Assembly: GCA_030038035.1 (NCBI GenBank)
Contig: JASHPP010000421.1
Span: 1 to 5,750, forward strand
Origin: Trebonia sp.
GTDB lineage: Bacteria > Actinomycetota > Actinomycetes > Streptosporangiales > Streptosporangiaceae
Length of the DNA stretch: 5,750 bases
Direction: 5' to 3'
Part shown: piece after piece, positions 1 through 5,750 of the stretch
Layout of the letters: each line of letters begins with the position of its first letter
Numbering within the stretch: position 1 is the first letter of the stretch
Made by a program: the position numbers and the translations under genes
Notes under the pieces: model-generated
What the model saw: the letters and a program-made list of their open reading frames with translations, nothing else
Databases searched by the model: none
What the model was told of the DNA's origin: nothing

Positions 1-836
1 ACTCGGTGCTGGCCGGGCCGCTGCCGCACCTGCGGGAAGTGGCCGCGGCGGCCGCGCGGCGCCCCGCCCATGTCGTGCTGCTAGCGGACAGGGACCGTGC
101 CGCCGCCGTCGCCCACGCCGCCGGGGATCAGCGGCCTGCCCGGCGGTTCCCGGTCGGCGTCCGTCCCGGCGCGCCGCCCGATCCCCATCCGGGCAGGCCC
201 CCGGCGCAGCACCACGGAGAGCGGCACGTGACCGGTCCCGAGCCGGAAAGCGGCGGCGAGCGGAACGAGGAGTTCACGGCCGCTCGCGTGGCCGAGGCCG
301 CGGCCAGCGTGGGCGCGCACATCCTCCTCGGCGCGGGCGATCAGCACATCCTGGACGCGGTCTCGGGCCACCTGCCTGAGTCACTGGGCCCGATCGTCAC
401 GATCGCGTCAGGTCCCGTGCCCGTGGACGGCGACGACGGGCTCAGCGCCGAGATCGCCGCCGCCCTCGACGAGATCACCGCCGAGGCCATCGCCGCTGTC
501 GCGGACCTGGTCGCCTCGTCGGCCGTGGGCGCTGAGCCAACCGCGGTCCGCGGCGTCGCCGCCGTCGCCAGGCAACTGGCCGCACAGCAGGTCGCCGTCC
601 TGCTGGTGGCCGCCGACATCTCCAGGGACGCCGCCGGCGCTGGCTACCGGATCGGGAGCCGCCCGACCGAGTTCCTCGCCGGCGACTCCGGCGACGGCAC
701 CGAGGTGCCGCTTGAGGACGGCCTGGTCTGGGCCGCGCTGCACCAGGACGCGATCGTCGTGCAGCTACCGGACCGCGGCGGCCCGCTCGCCGGCCAGCCG
801 ACGGCAGCGCTGCTGCGCCACGGGACGGCCTGCTAA
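1..836 (+). CDS. baeRF/Rv2629-like (archaeo-eukaryotic release factor fold) protein, C-terminal part
   Basis: The reading frame is open from the left edge (first full codon at 3) to TAA at 834-836, giving 277 residues with the N-terminus outside the window. The GTG at 6 is probably an internal valine codon. From memory, the layout follows the C-terminal two thirds of the actinobacterial Rv2629 family: a strand-rich piece RPAHVVLLADR (about residues 20-30), a helix followed by AHILLGAGDQ (about 102-111), a long helical stretch with EIAAALDEITAEAIAAVADL (about 149-168), AVLLVAADIS (about 199-208), and the ending VWAALHQDAIVVQLPD..GPLAGQPTAALLRH. The family is related to eRF1/Vms1 release factors and is proposed to act on ribosomes or peptidyl-tRNA in the cytoplasm; the reaction is unproven for this protein. 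Residues about 36-82 are rich in Pro, Arg and His and match the family poorly. The last 24 codons overlap the convergent flippase-like gene. I am fairly sure of the family and unsure of the function. Confidence 0.66.
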   Translation, partial: SVLAGPLPHLREVAAAAARRPAHVVLLADRDRAAAVAHAAGDQRPARRFPVGVRPGAPPDPHPGRPPAQHHGERHVTGPEPESGGERNEEFTAARVAEAAASVGAHILLGAGDQHILDAVSGHLPESLGPIVTIASGPVPVDGDDGLSAEIAAALDEITAEAIAAVADLVASSAVGAEPTAVRGVAAVARQLAAQQVAVLLVAADISRDAAGAGYRIGSRPTEFLAGDSGDGTEVPLEDGLVWAALHQDAIVVQLPDRGGPLAGQPTAALLRHGTAC

Positions 837-1958
837 CGAACGCACGTCACGATCTGCCCCGGCGCACAGTGGCAGCGGGCCGGATGAGACCGGCCCGGGC
901 TCCGTGCGCGGAGCCGCCGCACTGCGCCCGTCGCGAACGGATCCATGCCGCCGGGCGCTATACGCGATCGCCCCGAAGCTGGCCCAGCCGACGGCGATCA
1001 TGAGCCAGTAGCTCACCAGGCGGTACGCCAGGGCCGCGGAAACGGCGGGGACCCGGCCCGCGCCGTAGGCGGTGAGGATCACCGCCAGGCTGCCCTCCAC
1101 GATGCCAAGGCCGCCGGGGACTATCGGAAGGGAACCCGCGACCTGGGCCGCCCCGTACGCCAGGAGGACGCCGTACCAGGGGATGCTGGCCTGCACCGCC
1201 CCGAAGGCGCAGACCAGGCACAGGAAGTCGAAGAACCACAGCCCGGTGCCGAGCGCGACGAGCCGAACGGTCGGCCAGGTGCCCAGCGGGATCTCTCGCA
1301 TCCGCGCCAGCGTCGCGTCGACGCGTGCCCCGACGCTGCCCCGCGGATGCCCGGTGACCCGCCGCACAGCGCGCACCAGGGCTCCGGCCAGCCGCAGCAA
1401 CACGTCACGTCGCACGAGTACCGCGATCGCCGCGGCCACGATGGCCAGGCCGACGACAGTGACGCCCGCGTCGGTGGCGCTCGCGGCGCCCGCCAGCGCC
1501 ACGACGACGCCGGCCAGCATCAGCAGCGACATCCCGATCGTCTGGGCGATCAGCACCGTGAACACGGTCCAGCCCGCCGCCGCCCCGCTCACCTCGTGCC
1601 GCCGGTAGTAGCGGTAGCGGTAGGCGCTGGAGACCACCGGCTCTCCAGGTGCCGTGTTCGCGATGGCGTCGTTGGCCAGGCTCAAGATCATCAGGCCCGG
1701 CGCCGGGATGACGGCGCCGCCCAGGCGCAGGACCCGGTGCTGCAGGCAGGCGAACGTCCACAGCGACATCGTCTCGGCCGCCACGGCGGCCGCCAGCCAG
1801 ACGGCATTGACGTGGCCGAGCTGGCGCACCGCGGCCGCCAGGTCGCCCCGCTTGCCGGCGAGCAGCAGCAGGACCACCGCCCCCACCCCAAGGCCGAGCA
1901 CGTAGCGGAGCACTTCCCTGACCCCGCGGCTGGCCGGAGGGTGGAGCATACTCACCAC
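765..1958 (-). CDS. Flippase-like integral membrane protein, LPG_synthase_TM (UPF0104/YbhN) family
   Basis: The 397-residue protein is largely hydrophobic, with about seven or eight membrane segments between residues 17 and 335. Family hallmarks are a proline-glycine element in the middle (NTAPGEP, 101-107), the C-terminal block LPIVPGGLGIVEGSL (277-291), then AYRLVSYWL (311-319). The family includes the membrane half of MprF, which flips lysyl-phosphatidylglycerol, and stand-alone proteins thought to move lipid-linked substrates across the plasma membrane. No aminoacyl-transferase (DUF2156) domain is present, so lysyl-PG synthesis is not supported and the substrate is unknown. The start may be GTG at 1958 (AGG at 1970-1968, 9 nt upstream) or ATG at 1949 (394 residues, G-rich tract GGTGGTGAG directly upstream); the sequence does not decide. 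After the last membrane segment comes a tail of about 60 residues, rich in Arg, Ala and Pro, whose final 72 bp overlap the release-factor-like gene on the other strand. The gene is divergent from the sulfatase. Confidence 0.88.
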   Translation of the reverse strand: MVSMLHPPASRGVREVLRYVLGLGVGAVVLLLLAGKRGDLAAAVRQLGHVNAVWLAAAVAAETMSLWTFACLQHRVLRLGGAVIPAPGLMILSLANDAIANTAPGEPVVSSAYRYRYYRRHEVSGAAAGWTVFTVLIAQTIGMSLLMLAGVVVALAGAASATDAGVTVVGLAIVAAAIAVLVRRDVLLRLAGALVRAVRRVTGHPRGSVGARVDATLARMREIPLGTWPTVRLVALGTGLWFFDFLCLVCAFGAVQASIPWYGVLLAYGAAQVAGSLPIVPGGLGIVEGSLAVILTAYGAGRVPAVSAALAYRLVSYWLMIAVGWASFGAIAYSARRHGSVRDGRSAAAPRTEPGPVSSGPLPLCAGADRDVRSLAGRPVAQQRCRRLAGERAAAVR

Positions 1959-1960
1959 CG

Positions 1961-1973
1961 TAAGTTACCTAAC
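1961..1973. promoter_or_regulatory. Candidate divergent promoter/operator between flippase-like and sulfatase genes
   Basis: This AT-rich patch sits in the 48-bp gap between the two divergent starts. On the + strand TAAGTT (1961-1966) fits the actinobacterial -10 pattern TANNNT and would give a leader of about 34 nt for the sulfatase. On the - strand TAACTT (1966-1961) also fits, and would place the transcript start almost on the flippase-like start codon, implying a very short leader. The patch includes GTTA-CC-TAAC (1964-1973), a 4+4 bp inverted repeat, which could be an operator for a repressor acting on both genes. No good -35 element is visible on either strand. The call is inference from position and composition. 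Confidence 0.3.
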
Positions 1974-2006
1974 AGGCAGGAAATCTGGGAGAGGACGGGA
2001 CCCCCC

Positions 2007-4340
2007 ATGGGAGCATCATCGCCGGGGTTTCGTCCCCCCGGGCAGTCCCGCTTCGGCGGGCGCATCGGCCGGGACTGGCGGGACTCCGAGCCGTGGTGGC
2101 CGCCGCGGCCCGCGCCCCCGGACGGGGCGCCGAACATCGTTGTCGTGGTGCTCGACGATGTCGGCTACGCCCAGCTCGGCTGCTACGGCTCGGACATCGA
2201 GACGCCGACGTTCGACGGCCTGGCCGCCCGCGGCGTGCGGCTCGCGAACTTCCACACCACCTCGCTGTGCTCGCCGACCCGCGCGTGCCTGCTGACCGGC
2301 CGCAACCATCACCGCAGCGGCATGGGGCGGGTCGCCGAGCTGGCCGTCGGGTTCCCCGGCTACTGGGGCAGGCCGCCGCGGGAGAACGGCTACCTGTCCG
2401 AGATCCTGCGCGCCAACGGGTACGCCACCTACGCCGTCGGCAAGTGGCACCTGACCCCCGAGAGCGAGATCAGCATGGCAGCGTCGCGCGCCACCTGGCC
2501 GCTGGCCCGCGGGTTCGACCGCTGGTACGGCTTTCACGGCGGCGAGACGCACCAGTTCGTCCCCGCGCTCTATCACGACAACCACGCGGCCAGGCCGCCC
2601 GCGTCCGTCGAGGACGGCTACCACCTCACCGAGGACCTGGCCGACCGCGCGATCGAGTTCCTGTCGGACCTGCGGGCGGCCGAGGCCGCCCCGGGCAAGC
2701 CGTTCTTCCTGTACTTCGCCACCGGCGCGTGCCACTCACCGCACCAGCCCCCGGCGCGCTGGCGCGAGCACTACCGCGGCCGGTTCGGCCTCGGCTGGGA
2801 CGCGTGGCGGGAGCAGGTCTTCGCCCGCCAGCGCGCGGCCGGCCTCTTCCCCGAGTCGGCCGTGTTGTCCAAGCGGCCCGACTGGGTTCCCGCCTGGGAC
2901 AGCCTGGACGACCGGGAACAGGTGGTCGCGGCGCGCTTCATGGAATGCTTCGCCGGCTTCCTGTCCCACGCCGACGAGCAGGTCGCCCGGGTGCTCGGGT
3001 TCCTCGCGGACCTGGGCGAGGCGGACAACACGATCGTCGTCGTGGTCTCCGACAACGGCGCAAGCTCCGAGGGCGGCGCCACCGGGTCGATCAACGACGT
3101 GCGGCTGCTGAACATGGACCCGGCCGGGACGCAGGAGATGTTCGCGCGGCTGGACGAGATCGGCGGGCCGCTCACGCACAACAACTATCCGTGGGGCTGG
3201 ACCATGGCCGGGAACACCCCGTTCCGGCGCTGGAAGCGCGAGGTCCACCAGGGCGGGGTCGCCGACCCGTGCATCATCTGCTGGCCGGCCGGCCCGGTCG
3301 AGCCCGGCGGCATCCGCCGCCAGTTCACCCATGCCATCGACATCGTGCCGACGCTTGCCGAGCTCGCGGGCATCGAGCTGCCCGCCCAGATCGACGGCGT
3401 GGCGCAGGCCGGCCTGGACGGGGTCAGCTTCGGCTACCTGCTGCCCGCGGGCACCCAGGCGGCCGCCGAACGGCACCAGACGCAGTATTTCGAGATGTTC
3501 GGGTCCCGGGCGATCTATCACCGGGGCTGGAAGGCGGTGACCTTCCACCCGGTCGGGCCGCTCTACGACGACCAGGACTGGAACGCGCCGTTCGACCAGG
3601 ACGTCTGGGAGCTTTACCACGTCGCCGAGGACCCGTCGGAGACCGCCGACCTGGCCGGGCAGCACCCGGACCTGGTCCGCGAGCTCACCGCGCTGTGGTG
3701 GGAGGAGGCCGGCCGCAATCAGGTGCTCCCGCTGGACAACCGGGTGCTGTGGGCGATCGTCGACCGCCAGCGCGACGCTCCCCGGGCCGGCGATCGCTTC
3801 CGGTACTTCCCCGGCCGCGCGCAGGTGCCCTCCTCCGCCGCGGTGAACGTCAGGAACCGCTCGCACGCGATGACCGTTGACGTCACCGTGCCCGGCACCG
3901 GGCCGGCGGACGGCGTGCTGCTCGCCATGGGATCGGCGCTCGGCGGGTGGTCGCTGCACATCCTCGGCGCGAGGATCCGCTACGTGCACAACCTGTACGG
4001 CAAGGAACGGCACGTGATCTCCTCCGGCGAGCCGGTGGGGCCCGGGGAGCACCGGATCGAGTACGCGTTCACCGCGGATGAGAGCCTGGGCGGCACCGGG
4101 GTGCTGCGCTGCGACGGGCGCGAGGTGGGGCGCGGGGAGATCCCGCGGTTCACCCCGGCCGAGTTCAACGGGGTCGGCGCCGGGCTGACCTGCGGTTACG
4201 AGTGGGGGCCCGCGGTCGGCACCGGGTACACGGCGCCGTTCCCCTTTGCCGGGACGATCCGCCGCGCCGTGATCGAGCCGACCGGTCCGATCGTGCGCGA
4301 CCTGGTGGCAGAGGTGGCCGCGATCTTGTCCGAGCAGTGA
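2007..4340 (+). CDS. Large formylglycine-dependent arylsulfatase, AtsA/AtsD-like
   Basis: The 777-residue protein hydrolyses a sulfate ester, using a cysteine matured to formylglycine. The modification motif is CSPTR (88-92), followed by ACLLTGR. Other active-site residues fall in the order known for Pseudomonas arylsulfatase: metal-binding DD (50-51), GKWHL (K146, H148), H243 in ACHSPHQPP, DNG (D349, N350), and K410 in RRWKREVHQGG. All catalytic positions are therefore present. The sulfatase fold spans about residues 41-580, ending with VWELYHVAEDPSETADL. A beta-rich extension of about 170 residues (about 600-777) follows. The total length resembles the large actinobacterial sulfatases (M. 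tuberculosis AtsA and AtsD, about 787 residues), not the roughly 530-residue Pseudomonas enzyme. No signal peptide is visible, so a cytoplasmic location is likely. I chose ATG 2007 because it follows G-rich Shine-Dalgarno-like sequence (GGGAGAGGA, 1987-1995; CGGGA, 1996-2000) and lies just before the conserved domain. The frame stays open further upstream only because it runs antisense to the flippase-like gene. The natural substrate cannot be read from sequence. Confidence 0.95.
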   Translation: MGASSPGFRPPGQSRFGGRIGRDWRDSEPWWPPRPAPPDGAPNIVVVVLDDVGYAQLGCYGSDIETPTFDGLAARGVRLANFHTTSLCSPTRACLLTGRNHHRSGMGRVAELAVGFPGYWGRPPRENGYLSEILRANGYATYAVGKWHLTPESEISMAASRATWPLARGFDRWYGFHGGETHQFVPALYHDNHAARPPASVEDGYHLTEDLADRAIEFLSDLRAAEAAPGKPFFLYFATGACHSPHQPPARWREHYRGRFGLGWDAWREQVFARQRAAGLFPESAVLSKRPDWVPAWDSLDDREQVVAARFMECFAGFLSHADEQVARVLGFLADLGEADNTIVVVVSDNGASSEGGATGSINDVRLLNMDPAGTQEMFARLDEIGGPLTHNNYPWGWTMAGNTPFRRWKREVHQGGVADPCIICWPAGPVEPGGIRRQFTHAIDIVPTLAELAGIELPAQIDGVAQAGLDGVSFGYLLPAGTQAAAERHQTQYFEMFGSRAIYHRGWKAVTFHPVGPLYDDQDWNAPFDQDVWELYHVAEDPSETADLAGQHPDLVRELTALWWEEAGRNQVLPLDNRVLWAIVDRQRDAPRAGDRFRYFPGRAQVPSSAAVNVRNRSHAMTVDVTVPGTGPADGVLLAMGSALGGWSLHILGARIRYVHNLYGKERHVISSGEPVGPGEHRIEYAFTADESLGGTGVLRCDGREVGRGEIPRFTPAEFNGVGAGLTCGYEWGPAVGTGYTAPFPFAGTIRRAVIEPTGPIVRDLVAEVAAILSEQ

Positions 4341-4349
4341 CCCCGGGGC

Positions 4350-4520
4350 TCAGGTGCCGGGATCGGGATCCTCGAGGTCGGGATCCACCCCGCCTTCCCT
4401 GTGCTTTTCCGACGCGCGCATCACCTCGCGCATCTTGGCGAACTCGGCGGTAGCCGACAGGTCAGGCTCGCTCCCGGGCTGGTCGCCGGCGTGTCCCGGC
4501 TCCGGCGTGCGGTCGGTCAT
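4350..4520 (-). CDS. Small hypothetical charged protein (56 aa)
   Basis: I do not recognise a family. ATG at 4520 follows an excellent Shine-Dalgarno sequence, and the frame ends in TGA at 4352-4350. Of the 56 third codon positions, 48 are G or C, as expected of a real gene in this genome. The protein is hydrophilic: 14 acidic against 6 basic residues by my count, with no membrane segment and no cysteine. It has a Pro/Gly/acid-rich start (1-20), a likely amphipathic helix SATAEFAKMREVMRASEKHR (22-41), and an acidic end made of DPD-type repeats (46-54). It converges on the sulfatase with a 9-bp gap and diverges from the agmatinase-family gene, so it is probably transcribed alone. A longer version starting at GTG 4661 is open, but it would run through the Shine-Dalgarno sequence and overlap the neighbouring start. 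The function is unknown. Confidence 0.68.
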   Translation of the reverse strand: MTDRTPEPGHAGDQPGSEPDLSATAEFAKMREVMRASEKHREGGVDPDLEDPDPGT

Positions 4521-4527
4521 CTCCAGA

Positions 4528-4535
4528 TCCTCCTT
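4528..4535 (-). promoter_or_regulatory. Strong ribosome binding site of the 56-aa gene
   Basis: Read on the - strand this is AAGGAGGA, close to a full complement of the 16S rRNA 3' end, and it ends 7 nt before ATG 4520. It is the clearest ribosome binding site in the window. It fixes the start of the small gene and is the main reason to believe that the gene is translated. It overlaps the short palindrome CTTCGAAG (4533-4540), which is probably chance. Confidence 0.75.
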
Positions 4536-4598
4536 CGAAGCTGGATCCCATACCCAGCACCGTACCGGGAACCTGGCGGCGCGGCCCCCGCGCTCGGC

Positions 4599-4604
4599 TA
4601 TTGT
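4599..4604 (+). promoter_or_regulatory. Candidate -10 element for the agmatinase-family gene
   Basis: TATTGT fits the actinobacterial TANNNT pattern and stands out in an otherwise GC-rich stretch. Transcription would start near 4611 and give a leader of about 40 nt. That leader would open with a 6-bp GC stem (4614-4619 pairing with 4625-4630, 5-nt loop), followed by the Shine-Dalgarno sequence at 4635-4643. No convincing -35 element is visible, so the call rests on one hexamer and its position. Confidence 0.35.
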
Positions 4605-4649
4605 GCCCGGCATGCCCGCAGCGCGCGGGCCGGCAGAGGGGAGATTCGC

Positions 4650-5606
4650 ATGCCTGGGCACATCAGCGAGCCGGTCGGGCCGGTGGACGGGAGGAAGGTG
4701 CCCCGGTTCGCCGGGTCTGGTTCGTTCGGCCGCCTGCCCGAGATCGACCGGGTGCCTGACTATGACGTCGCGGTGCTCGGCGCGCCGTTCGACAGCGGCA
4801 CCTCCTACCGGCCGGGGGCCAGGTTCGGCCCGATGGCCGTGCGGCAGGCGTCACGGCACCTGCGGCCCGGCCATCACGTCGAGCTGGATTGCACCCCGTT
4901 CTCGGCCATCCAGGTCGTGGACGCGGGCGACGTGCCGGTGACGCCGTTCTCGATCGACGAGGCCATGGCGCAGATCGCCGCGCACGCCGCGGATCTGCTG
5001 GCGGGCGACAGGAAGGTGATCGCCATCGGCGGCGACCACACGATCGCGCTGCCGATGCTGCGGTCGGTGACCCGCGCGCACGGCCCGGTCGCGCTCGTGC
5101 ACTTCGACGCGCACCTGGACACCTGGGATACCTACTTCAACGCGCCGACCACGCACGGGACCATCTTCCGCCGCGCGTTCGAGGAGCACCTGCTGGTCGA
5201 GGACCACTCCATCCACGTCGGCATCCGCGGTCCCGTCTACAGCCGCGCCGACCTCGACGACGACCTCGGCTTCGGCTTCGCGACCATCAGGGCCAGCGAC
5301 ATCGACACGCTCGGCGTCACCGGGACGATCGGCGCGATCACCGAGCGGGTGGCCGACCTGCCGGTCTACCTGTCCGTCGACATCGACGTGCTCGACCCGG
5401 CCTTCGCGCCAGGCACGGGAACGCCGGAGGCGGGCGGGCTGTCCAGCCGGGAACTCCTGCGCGTGCTGCGCGGCCTGACCGGCCTCAACCTGGTCAGCGC
5501 GGACCTGGTCGAGGTGGCCCCCGCCTACGACCACGCCGAGATCACCTCGATCGCCGCGGCGACGGTGATCTTCGACATCATCGCGCTGCTCAGCAAACGG
5601 CCGTGA
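4650..5606 (+). CDS. Agmatinase-family ureohydrolase (agmatinase or guanidinobutyrase type)
   Basis: The 318-residue enzyme belongs to the arginase/agmatinase family, which uses a two-manganese centre to split a guanidino compound into urea and an amine. All six metal ligands are visible: H130 in GGDHT, D153/H155/D157 in HFDAHLD, and D244/D246 in VDIDVLDP. Also present are the N-terminal signature GTSYRPGARFGP (50-61), H169 in THGT (a position like arginase H141), GTGTPEAGGL after the last metal ligands, and E288 in DLVEVAP. Length and motif order fit a full-length cytoplasmic enzyme. Agmatine (to putrescine) is the usual annotation, but guanidinobutyrate and other guanidino acids are used by close relatives, so I give no gene symbol. 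I chose ATG 4650 because AGAGGGGAG (4635-4643) precedes it by 6 nt; the frame is open further upstream but overlaps the divergent small gene. No polyamine or arginine genes lie beside it. It converges on the partial gene at the right edge with a 4-bp gap. Confidence 0.92.
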   Translation: MPGHISEPVGPVDGRKVPRFAGSGSFGRLPEIDRVPDYDVAVLGAPFDSGTSYRPGARFGPMAVRQASRHLRPGHHVELDCTPFSAIQVVDAGDVPVTPFSIDEAMAQIAAHAADLLAGDRKVIAIGGDHTIALPMLRSVTRAHGPVALVHFDAHLDTWDTYFNAPTTHGTIFRRAFEEHLLVEDHSIHVGIRGPVYSRADLDDDLGFGFATIRASDIDTLGVTGTIGAITERVADLPVYLSVDIDVLDPAFAPGTGTPEAGGLSSRELLRVLRGLTGLNLVSADLVEVAPAYDHAEITSIAAATVIFDIIALLSKRP

Positions 5607-5610
5607 CGGC

Positions 5611-5750
5611 CTAGCCTGCCTGCCGCCAGGGCGCGACCCACTCCTCGTCGAGCAGGTCAGGCCGGCGCAGGTAGGCCATCATGAGCTGGACCGACTCCCG
5701 CACGTCGCGCGTCAGCCGGAAGCAGCTGGCCGCCGAGCCGCAGCCTTCAG
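5611..5750 (-). CDS. C-terminal end of an unrecognised protein (45 codons in window)
   Basis: Reading leftward from the right edge, a frame stays open for 45 codons and ends in TAG at 5613-5611. By my count 42 of the 45 third codon positions are G or C, which strongly suggests coding sequence in this genome. The piece begins EGCGSAASCFRLTRDVRESV, continues QLMMAYLRRPDLLDEEW and ends VAPWRQAG. It looks soluble and mostly helical, and contains two cysteines (at 3 and 9 of the visible part). I cannot assign it to a family. The start lies beyond the window. The gene is convergent with the agmatinase-family gene, whose stop lies 4 bp away, and no terminator fits between them. Confidence 0.6.
   Translation of the reverse strand, partial: EGCGSAASCFRLTRDVRESVQLMMAYLRRPDLLDEEWVAPWRQAG

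Noticed and set aside
945..2006. Open frame in phase with the sulfatase extending about 350 codons upstream of ATG 2007
   Set aside because: It runs antisense through the well-supported flippase-like gene, its translation is low-complexity Arg/Gln/Pro/Asp-rich, and a ribosome binding site plus the conserved domain point to 2007 as the start.
2093..3880. Long + strand open frame of 595 codons inside the sulfatase
   Set aside because: An Arg/Pro/Gly-rich translation with no domain is typical of an out-of-frame shadow in GC-rich DNA.
2736..4052. Antisense open frame of 438 codons across the sulfatase, and a second one at 2016-2735
   Set aside because: Both mirror the codon bias of the sulfatase gene; neither gives a recognisable protein or a convincing ribosome binding site.
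4341..4349. CCCCGGGG as a terminator stem after the sulfatase
   Set aside because: The palindrome has no loop and no T tract; it is expected in such GC-rich sequence.
4521..4661. N-terminal extension of the 56-residue protein to GTG 4661
   Set aside because: It would translate through the AAGGAGGA ribosome binding site and overlap the divergent ureohydrolase start and its leader.
4851..5534. Antisense open frame of 227 codons, and a + strand shadow at 4889-5614, over the ureohydrolase
   Set aside because: Translations are low-complexity and the ureohydrolase frame carries every family motif.
5607..5640. Possible terminator between the ureohydrolase and the right-edge gene (GGCCTAGCC and nearby GC runs)
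   Set aside because: The palindrome is only a few base pairs, no stable stem forms and no T tract follows.
1..5750. A shared pathway or new defence-like system linking the genes
   Set aside because: The genes lie on alternating strands, belong to unrelated families, and show no mobile-element, toxin-antitoxin or defence hallmarks.

Overview
The window is very GC-rich (third codon positions close to 90% G+C or above where I counted them) and reads as chromosomal DNA of a high-GC actinomycete. The gene families present (an Rv2629-like release-factor-fold protein, an LPG_synthase_TM flippase-like protein, a large AtsA/AtsD-type arylsulfatase and an actinobacterial-type agmatinase) agree with that. 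The sequence does not let me name a genus. I see no RNA gene, insertion sequence, CRISPR array, phage gene or attachment site.

Layout, left to right: (1) the C-terminal part of a baeRF/Rv2629-like gene on +, cut by the left edge (to 836); (2) a multi-pass membrane protein of the UPF0104/LPG_synthase_TM family on - (1958 to 765), whose last 72 bp overlap the end of gene 1 tail to tail; (3) a 48-bp divergent promoter region (1959-2006) holding an AT-rich imperfect palindrome; (4) a complete 777-residue formylglycine-type sulfatase on + (2007-4340); (5) a 56-codon gene on - (4520 to 4350) with a near-perfect Shine-Dalgarno sequence; (6) a 129-bp divergent region; (7) a complete 318-residue agmatinase-family ureohydrolase on + (4650-5606); (8) the last 45 codons of an unrecognised gene on -, entering from the right edge (5750 to 5611).

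All six genes alternate in strand, so none can be co-transcribed with its neighbour here. Every convergent junction is very tight: a 72-bp overlap, a 9-bp gap and a 4-bp gap. I see no metabolic link among release-factor-like protein, flippase, sulfatase and ureohydrolase, and I do not claim a shared pathway or a new system. The least explained items are the 56-residue charged protein and the unrecognised C-terminus at the right edge.
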